DNA of 64,000 nt, taken from the NCBI GenBank assembly GCA_035438985.1, contig DAORJK010000005.1:176006-240005 (forward strand), in the 5' to 3' direction. Source of the DNA: UBA4408 sp002389785 (lineage in GTDB: Bacteria; Bacteroidota; Bacteroidia; UBA4408). This document shows, piece after piece, positions 40,416 to 50,023 of the stretch; the stretch's first letter is position 1, and every line of letters begins with the position of its first letter. Under the pieces are notes generated by a model that did no database searches, had not been told where the DNA came from, and saw only the letters and a program-made list of their open reading frames with translations. The translations under genes were made by a program, and so were the position numbers.

Positions 40416-41957
40416 ATGAATATTATTATGATTTGTGTGGGTGTTGTAGTTGGACTTCTTATAGGAATTGTGCTTGCAAACACCTTACTCAAAAAATCGC
40501 TCGAAAAAAAGAGCCAACAAGTTTTAAAGGATGCAGAGGCAGAAGGAGAAGTATTGAAAAAAGAAAAAATTCTACAGGCAAAAGAAAAATTCCTACAACT
40601 TAAAACTGAACACGAAAAAGTAATTAACGAAAAAAACAACCATCTTCAGGTTGCTGAAAATCGCATTAAGCAAAAGGAACAGTCTGTTTCTCAAAAAATG
40701 GAAGAGTTGCAACGAAAACAAAATGAAGCAACTAGTTTAAAGGAAAATCTTGCCGCACAACTCGAAATTGTATCAAAAAAGCAATCTGAACTTGAAAAAT
40801 CGCACAAAAAGCAGGTTGAACAATTGGAAGTTATTGCCGGCTTAAGCAAAGAAGATGCCCGCAACCAACTGGTAGAGGCACTTAAAGCGGAAGCCAAAAC
40901 TCAAGCAATGGCGCATATTAAAGACATTGCCGAAGAAGCCAAATTAACCGCAAGCAAAGAGGCTAAAAAAATTGTGATTCAAACTATACAACGCGTTGCT
41001 ACCGAGCATGCGGTTGAAAATTCTGTTTCGGTTTTTAACATCGAAAGCGATGAAATGAAAGGCCGAATTATTGGCCGCGAAGGTCGTAACATACGTGCTT
41101 TAGAAGCAGCCACAGGTATTGAAATTATTGTTGACGATACTCCTGAAGCGATCATTCTTTCGGGCTTTGATCCGGTGCGTCGCGAAATTGCACGTCTTAG
41201 CTTACACGCGCTTGTTACGGATGGTCGTATTCACCCTGCACGTATAGAGGAGGTGGTTGAAAAAACTAAAAAGCAAATTGAAGAAGAGATCATTGAAATT
41301 GGAAAACGTACAACCATCGATTTAGGAATTCATGGATTAGCACCTGAATTGATTCGCATGGTAGGTCGTATGAAATACCGTTCGTCGTACGGACAAAACT
41401 TGTTACAGCACTCGCGCGAAGTGGCAAATTTGTGTGCGATTATGGCTACTGAACTTGGCTTAAATGTAAAAATGGCTAAGCGCGCAGGATTGTTGCACGA
41501 TATTGGAAAAGTGCCGGATGACCAGCCCGAAGTGCCACATGCTATTTTGGGTATGAAGTTAGCCGAGAAGTTTAAAGAACATCCGGATGTATGTAATGCA
41601 ATTGGAGCGCATCACGATGAGGTGGAAATGACCAGTTTAATTTCGCCAATTGTTCAAGTTTGTGATGCAATTTCGGGTTCACGTCCCGGCGCTCGCAGAG
41701 AAATTGCTGAAAGCTATATTAAACGTTTGAAAGATTTAGAAGCACTTGCCTTGGGATATCCGGGAGTTTTGAAAACCTATGCTATTCAAGCCGGACGAGA
41801 ATTGCGCGTATTGGTGGAAAGCGAAAAAATTTCGGACAAAGAAGCAGAAACTTTGTCGTTTGATATTTCACAAAAAATTCAAACTGAAATGACCTATCCG
41901 GGGCAAGTAAAAATAACCGTTATACGCGAAACCCGAGCAGTTAATTATGCGAAGTAA
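40416..41957 (+). CDS. rny: Ribonuclease Y
   Basis: This 513-residue membrane-anchored endoribonuclease initiates mRNA decay. It has one N-terminal helix (IIMICVGVVVGLLIGIVLA) and a long coiled coil (about 25-180). A KH RNA-binding domain follows, with GRIIGREGRNIRALE near 215, and then an HD phosphodiesterase domain with LLHDIGK and GAHHDEVE. Length and order match the family. It is followed after 17 bases by the ABC exporter genes, so readthrough into the glycan operon is possible. Confidence 0.95.
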   Translation: MNIIMICVGVVVGLLIGIVLANTLLKKSLEKKSQQVLKDAEAEGEVLKKEKILQAKEKFLQLKTEHEKVINEKNNHLQVAENRIKQKEQSVSQKMEELQRKQNEATSLKENLAAQLEIVSKKQSELEKSHKKQVEQLEVIAGLSKEDARNQLVEALKAEAKTQAMAHIKDIAEEAKLTASKEAKKIVIQTIQRVATEHAVENSVSVFNIESDEMKGRIIGREGRNIRALEAATGIEIIVDDTPEAIILSGFDPVRREIARLSLHALVTDGRIHPARIEEVVEKTKKQIEEEIIEIGKRTTIDLGIHGLAPELIRMVGRMKYRSSYGQNLLQHSREVANLCAIMATELGLNVKMAKRAGLLHDIGKVPDDQPEVPHAILGMKLAEKFKEHPDVCNAIGAHHDEVEMTSLISPIVQVCDAISGSRPGARREIAESYIKRLKDLEALALGYPGVLKTYAIQAGRELRVLVESEKISDKEAETLSFDISQKIQTEMTYPGQVKITVIRETRAVNYAK

Positions 41958-41974
41958 ACTTAGCTGAAGCTATT

Positions 41975-42808
41975 TTGAAAACTGAGAAAATAATAATTGA
42001 TTCAACACTTCACTCGAAATTTTCGCTGAAGGAAATTATTTCTTATAAAAGTTTACTGAACAATCTTGCTAAACGCGATTTTTTAGTTCGCTACAAGCAA
42101 GCCTACATTGGTATAGCTTGGGCATTATTTAAACCCCTCATAAGCATACTCATTTTCGGTTATATTTCGAGTAAAATTAATCCCGGTACCTCTACGGCAA
42201 CTAATTTTGTTTATGTTGCTGCTGCCATGCTTTTGTGGCAATTGTTTTCGAACATTTTTAACGATGTTAGCAATTCAATTTTAGGTAATGCCAATTTATT
42301 CTCAAAAGTATATTTTCCTAAAATCATCATTCCCATCAGCACCATTTTGGTTTGCCTGGTTGATTTTTTTATTTCGCTTAGTATTCTGGTTGTATTGTTT
42401 ATTATTTCGGGACAAAGCTTACACTGGCAATTAGTGTTAGCACCAATTTTTGTTGCGCTAACTATTTTAAACGGATTTGGAATAGGGCTTTATTTTGCAA
42501 CCATTAATGTAAAATACCGAGATGTAAAATTTATTGTTCCGGTAATCATCCAATTTGGAATGTATTTGAGTCCGGTGATTTTTTCCACCAACTATTATCT
42601 CGATCGGCTTCCATCCTATTTGCATTGGGTTTTTTGTTTAAATCCTATGGTTGGTGCAATTGATGGTTTTAAATATTGTCTTTTTGGAGGTGATATGATT
42701 TACAATTTACCTTATTTTATAGTATCCATAGCTGTTTCGTTTCTTTTTTTAATTATTGGATTAAAGTACTTCTATAAGTTTGAACGGAGTTTTGTTGATT
42801 ACATTTAA
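41975..42808 (+). CDS. wzm: ABC-2 polysaccharide export permease
   Basis: This 277-residue inner-membrane protein has six hydrophobic helices, of which the first begins around residue 45 (IGIAWALFKPLISILIFGY). The family's amphipathic N-terminal region RDFLVRYKQAYIG is present. It starts at a TTG. With the Wzt ATPase encoded two bases downstream it forms the Wzm-Wzt transporter, which moves finished, lipid-linked O-antigen-type chains to the periplasm. Confidence 0.9.
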   Translation: MKTEKIIIDSTLHSKFSLKEIISYKSLLNNLAKRDFLVRYKQAYIGIAWALFKPLISILIFGYISSKINPGTSTATNFVYVAAAMLLWQLFSNIFNDVSNSILGNANLFSKVYFPKIIIPISTILVCLVDFFISLSILVVLFIISGQSLHWQLVLAPIFVALTILNGFGIGLYFATINVKYRDVKFIVPVIIQFGMYLSPVIFSTNYYLDRLPSYLHWVFCLNPMVGAIDGFKYCLFGGDMIYNLPYFIVSIAVSFLFLIIGLKYFYKFERSFVDYI

Positions 42809-42810
42809 GC

Positions 42811-44073
42811 ATGTCTAAAAACACCATCATAAAAGTTGAAAGTTTAAGTAAAAAGTATTTACTGAACAAACAGCCTGCACCTAAAAGTGATACTTTATAT
42901 GGAAGTATAATAGACCAGCTAAAGAATTTTCGTTCACTTAATTCAAAGAAACAACAAGAAGAATTTTGGGCTTTATCCAATCTTAGCTTAGAAATAAAAG
43001 AAGGCGACCGTGTTGGAATTATTGGAAGAAACGGAGCCGGAAAATCAACTTTACTTAAAATTCTTTCGCGCATTACTCCTCCTACTTCCGGTAAAATAAT
43101 CTTAGGTGGCCGAGTTGCTTCCTTACTTGAAGTGGGTACAGGTTTTCATGGTGATTTATCGGGTCGAGAAAATATCTACTTGAATGGTTCCATTCTTGGA
43201 ATGACCAAACAAGAAATTACCAAAAAATTTGATGAAATAGTTGCCTTTGCCGAAATTGAAAAATTTTTAGACACCCCTGTAAAGCGGTATAGCAGCGGAA
43301 TGTATGTTCGATTAGCTTTTGCTGTAGCTGCACACCTCGAACCCGACATATTAATTGTAGATGAAGTATTAGCGGTAGGTGACGCCGAATTTCAAAAAAA
43401 GTGTTTGGGCAAAATGAAGGATGTGAGTGGACAAGGACGCACTGTTTTATTTGTGAGCCATAACATGCAAGCTATTTCAACCTTGTGTGATCAGGGAATA
43501 TTACTGAACAAGGGAACACTTCATACTGCAGGACCTATAGATACTTGTTTGCACAATTATTTTGGCTTGTTAAAAGAGTATAGTTTTAATGAAACAACTG
43601 CTAAGAGCGATCGACAAAGCAGAGCGAATGGCAAAGCTGCATTTTCAAAAGCTATTGCACTGCTTCCCGATAATAGCGAAAATAAATTTTGGTCGTTTCG
43701 CTATGATGAAACATTGCGTTTTAGTTTTGAATGCAAGGTGCATGAAGTATGTGATGGATTAACTTTTTACATGGCCATAAAAGGCACTACTTCTGAAACC
43801 ATTATCACCAATATAAAGACCAACATTGTAAGTAAGGAATTGAAAGAAGGTGATACGATTTCATTTAAGTTAAGTATCCCGGCTTGTCATGTGCGTTCTG
43901 GTCAATACGATTTGTATTTCGCCATTGGCAATAAATCAGGTACTTCATGGTACGATGTAATTGACGGAAATATTAATTTGCCGGCCTTGATTGTAACCGC
44001 CATCAATGAGGATATACACGATAATATTGGATATATTACCATTCCTTATTCTATTGATGAAAAAACGTATTAA
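42811..44073 (+). CDS. wzt: ABC polysaccharide exporter ATPase with substrate-binding C-terminus
   Basis: This 420-residue ATPase has Walker A at residues 72-80 (GRNGAGKST), signature YSSGM at 160-164 and Walker B ILIVDE at 180-185. A C-terminal domain of about 150 residues (from about 270) looks like the Wzt carbohydrate-binding module, which in the E. coli O9a system recognises a modified chain end. Its 3' end overlaps the acyltransferase gene by 17 bases. Confidence 0.9.
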   Translation: MSKNTIIKVESLSKKYLLNKQPAPKSDTLYGSIIDQLKNFRSLNSKKQQEEFWALSNLSLEIKEGDRVGIIGRNGAGKSTLLKILSRITPPTSGKIILGGRVASLLEVGTGFHGDLSGRENIYLNGSILGMTKQEITKKFDEIVAFAEIEKFLDTPVKRYSSGMYVRLAFAVAAHLEPDILIVDEVLAVGDAEFQKKCLGKMKDVSGQGRTVLFVSHNMQAISTLCDQGILLNKGTLHTAGPIDTCLHNYFGLLKEYSFNETTAKSDRQSRANGKAAFSKAIALLPDNSENKFWSFRYDETLRFSFECKVHEVCDGLTFYMAIKGTTSETIITNIKTNIVSKELKEGDTISFKLSIPACHVRSGQYDLYFAIGNKSGTSWYDVIDGNINLPALIVTAINEDIHDNIGYITIPYSIDEKTY

Positions 44074-45007
44074 AAAAATCTTAGCTTATTTTTTATCAGC
44101 TTCAACAACAGTCCCTGCTGCTGCTCCAACATGCCGGTTACGAGTTGGCCCCAATTGCACCATTGATCCAACTGCTCTGATAAATGGAAGTGAAACTTCA
44201 GAAATAAATTTAGCAGGAGATAATTACATTGGCCGAAATGTTGAAATTGGTGCGCTTACTAAAATCAGTATTGGCAATAATACTTCTATACAGGACCGCT
44301 GTATATTGTTGGGTGATATTGAAATTGGGAAAAGTTGTCTTTTTGCTCCCAATGTATTTATATCATCAGGGCGTCATTATTTCGATTTACATCCCGAAAT
44401 GTATATAAAAGATCAGGATGATTTAGTTCGTAATTCACCTGAATTGAATGCGCAACATTCCCGTAAAATCAAAATTGAAGACGATTGTTGGATTGGTGTA
44501 CATGCTGTGATTATGCCCGGTGTTACAATTGCTAAAGGATGTGTTATTGGAGCAAATTCGGTAGTTACCAAAGATGTTGAACCTTATACCATCGTAGCAG
44601 GAATACCGGCAACCGAAGTAAAAAAGAGATTGCAATTTAAGGCAAAACATCAATTAGATGCATTGAAGGATGTTGATTTACCTTATTTTTATTCCGGTTT
44701 TAATTGTTCAACAAAGCAATTGATCTTAGCGCGTAATAAAGGCGGAATTCAAAGCTCGAGCAATTTTTCAGTTTTTCTCGAATACCAAAACTTCCAAAAA
44801 CTATCGCTGCACTTTGTGAATCCTACTAGTGAATCAATGACTTTGAACTATCACAGACAATCTCAACGCATAGCTCCAGTCAGCGATTCAAAGTGTATAT
44901 TTGATATTCAAAGCACTTACCTGCATGAATTTAAGTTGGAAGCTGAAAATGCAGCAGCAAGTTATGATTCGTTAAGTCTTATAGTTAAATTAGTTGAAGC
45001 AACATGA
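44057..45007 (+). CDS. LbH (hexapeptide) acyltransferase
   Basis: The start is placed at the ATG at 44057, since the longer frame from 44006 would overlap wzt deeply. The 316-residue protein has hexapeptide repeats over about residues 30-195 (LAGDNYIGRNVEIGALTKISIGNN, DDCWIGVHAVIMPGVTIAKG, IGANSVV). The SSGRHYF and HSRKIKIED parts resemble CatB/WbbJ-type acetyltransferases. The C-terminal ~120 residues are a separate beta-rich domain. Its place between wzt and the oxygenase gene suggests it modifies the exported glycan. Confidence 0.82.
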   Translation: MKKRIKKILAYFLSASTTVPAAAPTCRLRVGPNCTIDPTALINGSETSEINLAGDNYIGRNVEIGALTKISIGNNTSIQDRCILLGDIEIGKSCLFAPNVFISSGRHYFDLHPEMYIKDQDDLVRNSPELNAQHSRKIKIEDDCWIGVHAVIMPGVTIAKGCVIGANSVVTKDVEPYTIVAGIPATEVKKRLQFKAKHQLDALKDVDLPYFYSGFNCSTKQLILARNKGGIQSSSNFSVFLEYQNFQKLSLHFVNPTSESMTLNYHRQSQRIAPVSDSKCIFDIQSTYLHEFKLEAENAAASYDSLSLIVKLVEAT

Positions 45008-46053
45008 TTCAAAGAATTAAAGGAATTATTTCGGGACTTATTCCGGAACAAGTGAAACTTCGTATTGATCAAAAAAAAACCGAAAAGATTTATCGTCAAG
45101 GTTTTGAAGCATTCACTAAAAGTGGTGAAACTCCGGATGCGGCTTACATGGCGATGATAAATTTGTATTGCTCAACCAATGGCAAGTTTAGTGAGACTGA
45201 ACATCATGCGCATAAGATTCCAACTACTATTCAAGCTCAGGATATGAATAGTGTAATTGGTGCGGTAACCAAACATGATTTTTCTGAATTTAAAAGTACC
45301 TTACAAAAAGATGGATATGTAAATTTTAATCGAAAAATTCCAGCACAGCTGGTTGATGCATTGTATCAATTCGCCTTGAAAACCCCTGCACGAATTGCAC
45401 CTAGCTACGACAAACCACTAGTATACGATGCCTTACATCCTCAATCTGAAATTTATCGTTTTACGATGGATGATTTAGTAAACAATCCGGCAATTCAAGA
45501 ATTAATAATGGATCCTGCATTGATTCAAATAGCGCGAGATTACTTAAATTGTGAACCCATCTTTGATTTTCCTGCTATGTGGTGGAGTACCGCCTACTTA
45601 AAAGAAGCTTCTTCAGAAGCAGCACAACTTTATCATTTTGATATGGATCGCTTAAAATGGTTAAAAATTTTCATTTACCTGAATGATGTTACTGAAGAAA
45701 ACGGGCCTCACCGCTATATCAGAGGTTCTCATAAAACCGGAGCTAAACCTGCCCATTTACTGAAAAGAGGATACGTTAGAATACCCGATGAAGACTTAAA
45801 AGACCATTACTCAAAAAACGATTTTGTAGAAGTTTGTGCTTCTGCAGGTAGTATATTTGCCGGTGATACCAAGTGTTGGCACAAGGGTACTCCTTTAAAA
45901 AAAGGTCATCGTTTGGTACTTGAATTTGAATATACCGGTTGTATGTTTGGTGTAAATCATCCTAAATACGAATTGGTATCGCCGAGTGAAAAGTTTAAAA
46001 AGTTTTGTTTAGAGAATAAAATTTATAGTTCAAACTTTCGCATAAAATCATGA
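45004..46053 (+). CDS. Phytanoyl-CoA dioxygenase (PhyH) family oxygenase
   Basis: This 349-residue Fe(II)/2-oxoglutarate enzyme has a full ligand set: His211 and Asp213 in LYHFDMDR, His293 in CWHKGTP and Arg303 in GHRLVLEFEY. These bind iron and 2-oxoglutarate, so it should be active. The ATG overlaps the preceding stop (ATGA). PhyH-like enzymes hydroxylate or otherwise oxidise small or lipid-like substrates. In a glycan operon the substrate could be an acyl group, a sugar or a lipid carrier. Confidence 0.85.
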   Translation: MIQRIKGIISGLIPEQVKLRIDQKKTEKIYRQGFEAFTKSGETPDAAYMAMINLYCSTNGKFSETEHHAHKIPTTIQAQDMNSVIGAVTKHDFSEFKSTLQKDGYVNFNRKIPAQLVDALYQFALKTPARIAPSYDKPLVYDALHPQSEIYRFTMDDLVNNPAIQELIMDPALIQIARDYLNCEPIFDFPAMWWSTAYLKEASSEAAQLYHFDMDRLKWLKIFIYLNDVTEENGPHRYIRGSHKTGAKPAHLLKRGYVRIPDEDLKDHYSKNDFVEVCASAGSIFAGDTKCWHKGTPLKKGHRLVLEFEYTGCMFGVNHPKYELVSPSEKFKKFCLENKIYSSNFRIKS

Positions 46054-47663
46054 GGTTACCGGGATTTTTTGGACTCTTCTTTAAAAGCATTTCCCAATTT
46101 TTTGAAATCAAAAAACAGGACGAAAACGAATTAAGGTATATACGAGAACTTCCAAAGTTTCCCTATTTTTCAAGTAAATCACCACAAAAAAAGTCGGGTT
46201 ATGTATTGATGCAGGCAGCTAAGGACTATGAGTTTGCTATTTTGTATCCCTTACTGGCAAACATTCTTAGTAAAAAACACCAAGCTAAAATTGGATTGTG
46301 GACGATGCGCAGTCGCGTTGAAAGTATTTATCATGAGAGTAAACACTATCAATGGTTAAATCACATCCGGTTTAATAAATTTTCAGATTCAAAGTGGAGC
46401 CGTTTGTATGCTTTGTTGGGAGGCGAAATACTCTTCGAAAATTCGAGGCAATATACAAATGTTGCAAAAGTAAAACAGTTGGCGCATCAGTTTTATTCTC
46501 AACTCAAATCGCGTGAAGATGTATTAAAAATTAGTGTCGACGGAATGTTGCTTGGTGACTTAATGTATGATTTTTACTTACGCATTGCCAATAAACCAAC
46601 CGTTTCAATACAAGATCCATTTTTGTATTATGTGATTGAGCAGGGCATACATAATTACTATTGTGCAAATGAACTTTTTGAAACAAAAAAAATTCATTGC
46701 GTGCTTACCACTTATACTACTTATACGCATCATGGAATCATTGTTCGACATGCATTGAAACGAGGAATTGCGGTATATGCTTTTGGAAATGCGACTGAAT
46801 TTTTGCTTAAACTTAAATTAGAATTCCCTTATCACTGTAAGGATTATACAAACTATGCAGAACAATTTTCACTTTTAGAAAATAAAGAGCAAAAACTAGC
46901 GGAAGCAAAAGAAAAGTTTGAAATGCGTTTTGCCGGAAAAATTGATGCTGCTCTTTACTACATGAGAAGTACCGGTTTTACGGAGCTTGACCCGAATGCC
47001 AAAAAAATATTTAAAGCAAGCGAACGCAAACGCGTGGTCATATTTTTACATTGTTTCTTTGATAGTCCACACATTTATCGTCACATGCTTTTTCCGGATT
47101 TTTATACCTGGTTGGAATTTACTTTGAGTGAAGCATTAAAAAATACCGAAGTTGATTTTTACGTAAAGCCTCATCCTAATGCGCTTCCGGGTAATGAAGA
47201 AATTGTGGAAGAATTTAAACAGCGTTTTAAAGGCATTCAATTTCTGGATAAAACAGTTTCAAACAATCAATTAATAGCTGAAGGATTTACTGCAGCCATA
47301 ACTGTTTATGGAACCTTAGCACATGAATATCCTTATCGTGGTATTCCGGTTTTATGCGCCGGTGATAATCCGCATGCTTCATTTGATTTTTGTTATCAGC
47401 CAAAAAGCATTTCGGAATATGCAAACTCGATCCAAAACATTTCTCAACTTAAAGTAAAAGCGAGTGATCAAGAGGAAATATTAAAATTTTATTACATGCA
47501 TAATTTAGTAAAAGCAAGCCCTATTGATAAAAACATCTTTGGATACAAGGAATACATTGGAAATGGCAATGATTCAGGAGCTTTGATTAAATTTTTAGAT
47601 CGGTATAAAAATGATGCTGCTTCATTTGAGGATAAAATGAATTTTATTGAAAAGCAATTTTAA
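46050..47663 (+). CDS. Putative capsule/surface-polysaccharide glycosyltransferase-like protein
   Basis: This 537-residue protein has no transmembrane helix. Its C-terminal half shows DFYVKPHPNALPGNEEIVEEF and the ITVYGTLAHEYPYRGIPVLCAG stretch. This pattern of a KPHP motif followed by a Gly-rich nucleotide-binding helix is seen in KpsS/LipB-like capsule proteins and CDP-glycerophosphotransferases. The N-terminal half (KDYEFAILYPLLANILSKK) may bind the acceptor. It overlaps the PhyH gene by four bases and belongs to the operon. The precise activity is unknown. Confidence 0.6.
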   Translation: MRLPGFFGLFFKSISQFFEIKKQDENELRYIRELPKFPYFSSKSPQKKSGYVLMQAAKDYEFAILYPLLANILSKKHQAKIGLWTMRSRVESIYHESKHYQWLNHIRFNKFSDSKWSRLYALLGGEILFENSRQYTNVAKVKQLAHQFYSQLKSREDVLKISVDGMLLGDLMYDFYLRIANKPTVSIQDPFLYYVIEQGIHNYYCANELFETKKIHCVLTTYTTYTHHGIIVRHALKRGIAVYAFGNATEFLLKLKLEFPYHCKDYTNYAEQFSLLENKEQKLAEAKEKFEMRFAGKIDAALYYMRSTGFTELDPNAKKIFKASERKRVVIFLHCFFDSPHIYRHMLFPDFYTWLEFTLSEALKNTEVDFYVKPHPNALPGNEEIVEEFKQRFKGIQFLDKTVSNNQLIAEGFTAAITVYGTLAHEYPYRGIPVLCAGDNPHASFDFCYQPKSISEYANSIQNISQLKVKASDQEEILKFYYMHNLVKASPIDKNIFGYKEYIGNGNDSGALIKFLDRYKNDAASFEDKMNFIEKQF

Positions 47664-47672
47664 ACAAGCAGC

Positions 47673-48584
47673 ATGAATACACTTGCCCCCATTGTTTTAT
47701 TTGCTTACAATCGTCCGCAACATTTGCGAAAAGTACTTGAAGCTTTGCAAAATAATAAACTTGCTGAAGAATCGGATTTATTTATATTTTGCGATGGACC
47801 TAAAGCTACTGCAACTGCTGAAGAGCTTGCTAAGATTGAAGCCGTAAGAGCGATTGCTGCCGAAAAAAAATGGTGTAAAACTGTTACCATACATGCACAA
47901 AGTAAAAACCGAGGATTAGCGAATTCAATTATTCAAGGTGTTACCGAAATTGTTTCATCCTTTCAAAAAATAATTGTTTTGGAAGACGACTTGGTTCCTT
48001 TCCCCTATTTTTTAAGTTATATGAATGCTGCTCTTGACATGTATGAAACCGAAAGCAACGTAGCATGCATATCGGCCTATGTATATCCTGTGAAATCAAA
48101 ATTACCCGAAACCTTTTTTATTCAAGGTGCCGATTGTTGGGGATGGGCAACTTGGCAACGTGCATGGAATTGTTTTGAAGCGGATGGTAAAAAATTGTTG
48201 GATCAGATTGAATCGAATGCTTTGCAAAAGAAATTCGATTTTGATTTTACCTATCCCTATGTTCAGATGTTGAAAGATCAAATTAATCACAAAAATGATT
48301 CGTGGGCCATACGTTGGTATGCATCTGCATTTATTAAGAACATGCTGTGTTTGTACCCCTGCAAATCCTTGATTCAAAACATAGGAATTGATGGCAGTGG
48401 CACGCATAGCGGGAGCTCTGACAAATGGAATGTTGCAGAATTTAACGAGCATATAGTACTTCAAAAAAATCCAACTGTTCAACACAAAAATGGATATAGG
48501 GCATTTAAACATTACTTTAAATCGTTACGTCCGGCTTTTAAACTGCGAGCTAAGAACTTTATTAAAAAAATACTTGGAAGGTGA
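47673..48584 (+). CDS. GNT-I-like / GT2-fold glycosyltransferase
   Basis: This 303-residue GT-A enzyme begins with APIVLFAYNRPQHLRKVLEAL and has the EDD motif in IIVLEDDLVPFPYFLSYM, which binds metal and the nucleotide sugar. It also has the acceptor-side WGWATWQRAW stretch. This combination is seen in GT13 (GNT-I)-like bacterial enzymes. The sugar donor cannot be predicted. The next gene starts on a GTG that overlaps its stop (GTGA). Confidence 0.82.
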   Translation: MNTLAPIVLFAYNRPQHLRKVLEALQNNKLAEESDLFIFCDGPKATATAEELAKIEAVRAIAAEKKWCKTVTIHAQSKNRGLANSIIQGVTEIVSSFQKIIVLEDDLVPFPYFLSYMNAALDMYETESNVACISAYVYPVKSKLPETFFIQGADCWGWATWQRAWNCFEADGKKLLDQIESNALQKKFDFDFTYPYVQMLKDQINHKNDSWAIRWYASAFIKNMLCLYPCKSLIQNIGIDGSGTHSGSSDKWNVAEFNEHIVLQKNPTVQHKNGYRAFKHYFKSLRPAFKLRAKNFIKKILGR

Positions 48585-49624
48585 AATTAAATTTCTGTAC
48601 ACTTTTTAATTCTGCCTACTTATCAAGAGGTTGGGCAATGTATCAATCGCTGCTTCGACAATGCGATGACTTTCATTTATACGTTTTTGCATTTGATGAG
48701 ATTTGTTACCATTTTTTAAAACAACAAAACGCTCCACATTTAACAGTTGTATCTTTAAAGGAATTTGAAAATGATGCATTGTTGGCTGTAAAACCAACCA
48801 GATCAGCTGCTGAATATTGTTGGACATGCTCAGCTTCTACGATTCACTATTGTTTTGAAAACTTTCAATTATCCAATTGTACTTACATCGATGCCGATAT
48901 GTTATTTTATTCGGATCCGAGAATTTTAGTAGAAGAAATGGGCGATCATTCTGTTTTGATAACTTCTCATCGCTACACTCCAGCGTACGACCAATCGCTT
49001 GCTAGTGGAAAATACTGTGTTCAATTTGTTTGTTTTAAGAACGATGTACGTGGTCGTGCAGTACTTCATTGGTGGAAAGATGCTTGTATTGACTGGTGTT
49101 ATGCACGAGTTGAAAATGGAAAATTTGGAGATCAGAAATACCTGGACGAATTTGCTACACGATTTGAAGGTGTGCACGAATTGCAGCATTTAGGAGGTGG
49201 TTTGGCACCTTGGAATATTCAACAATACCAATTTAAGTATACCCACAACAAGCTTCAGGGAATTGAAAAATTGAGTCAAAAAAAATTCGATGTGGTGTTT
49301 TATCATTTTCATGGATTAAAATTTTTTGAACCTAATATTGTTTCATTAACCGATGCTCAGTACGCGATAAATTCAAGTATTCAGCAATTGTTTTATTTTC
49401 CGTATATCAAGCACCTAAACCAGGCAAAACGGTTTATCAATTCAGTTGATACTAGTTTTAATCCGCATGGCAATTCAGGTTTGGCGCCTTATTCCAAGCT
49501 TAGTCTTAAAACATTACTCCGCTTTTATAAAGAAGGTATTCAAAATTCGAGACGAAATATTTTAGGATTTGGTTTAAGAAAGAGAATACAACACCATTAT
49601 TTTTTCGAAAATACCGCCACTTAA
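48581..49624 (+). CDS. GT8-like GT-A glycosyltransferase
   Basis: This 347-residue protein starts on a GTG overlapping the preceding stop. It has a DxD motif (YIDADMLFY), a conserved RGWAMYQSLLRQ helix near the N-terminus and GGGLAPWNIQQY near residue 208. The pattern is that of GT8-like or TDP-sugar transferases. The C-terminal part (FYHFHGLKFF) is conserved in related predicted transferases. It is followed after 30 bases by the fdtA-like gene. Confidence 0.7.
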   Translation: MKLNFCTLFNSAYLSRGWAMYQSLLRQCDDFHLYVFAFDEICYHFLKQQNAPHLTVVSLKEFENDALLAVKPTRSAAEYCWTCSASTIHYCFENFQLSNCTYIDADMLFYSDPRILVEEMGDHSVLITSHRYTPAYDQSLASGKYCVQFVCFKNDVRGRAVLHWWKDACIDWCYARVENGKFGDQKYLDEFATRFEGVHELQHLGGGLAPWNIQQYQFKYTHNKLQGIEKLSQKKFDVVFYHFHGLKFFEPNIVSLTDAQYAINSSIQQLFYFPYIKHLNQAKRFINSVDTSFNPHGNSGLAPYSKLSLKTLLRFYKEGIQNSRRNILGFGLRKRIQHHYFFENTAT

Positions 49625-49629
49625 ATTCT

Positions 49630-49637
49630 TAGTTTTG
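49630..49637 (+). promoter_or_regulatory. Candidate internal -7 element before fdtA
   Basis: TAGTTTTG is a perfect -7 box 18 bases before the ATG at 49655, at the largest spacing in the operon. The -33 element is absent at N19, so activity is doubtful. Confidence 0.3.
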
Positions 49638-49654
49638 TGTGCTGATAATACAAC

Positions 49655-50023
49655 ATGGCACATTTAATTAATTTAAAAACCTTTACCGACTCAAGAGGTA
49701 ATTTAACCGTAATTGAGAAAGTAATACCCTTTGATATAAAACGTGTGTTTTATATTTATGGGGTTGACGATTCAAAACGCGGTGGACATCGCCATCATAA
49801 AACCATACAAGCTGCTATTTGTATTAAGGGCTCATGTACCATTTACAATCACGATGGTAAAACAGCAACTACCTTTGATCTTACATCTCCCGACAAATGT
49901 TTATTGCTTGAAACACAGGATTGGCATACTATGTATAATTTTAGTAAAGATGCTATTTTGATGGTTTTTGCATCGGAGTATTTTGACGAAAACGATTATA
50001 TTTTTGAACCTTATCCGGCATGA
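49655..50023 (+). CDS. fdtA: FdtA/QdtA-type dTDP-4-keto-6-deoxyglucose 3,4-ketoisomerase
   Basis: This 122-residue cupin has the conserved RGGHRHHKTIQAAICIKGS block, which supplies the catalytic histidines, and the usual N-terminal TFTDSRGNLTVIE. FdtA converts dTDP-4-keto-6-deoxyglucose to the 3-keto isomer, which the aminotransferase of the next gene then aminates. The neighbouring gene overlaps by four bases. Making dTDP-4-keto-6-deoxyglucose needs RmlA and RmlB, which are not in this window. Confidence 0.85.
   Translation: MAHLINLKTFTDSRGNLTVIEKVIPFDIKRVFYIYGVDDSKRGGHRHHKTIQAAICIKGSCTIYNHDGKTATTFDLTSPDKCLLLETQDWHTMYNFSKDAILMVFASEYFDENDYIFEPYPA

Noticed and set aside
48102..48512. A 136-codon open frame on the minus strand
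   Set aside because: It is antisense to a clear glycosyltransferase gene with an intact EDD motif and shows no independent features.
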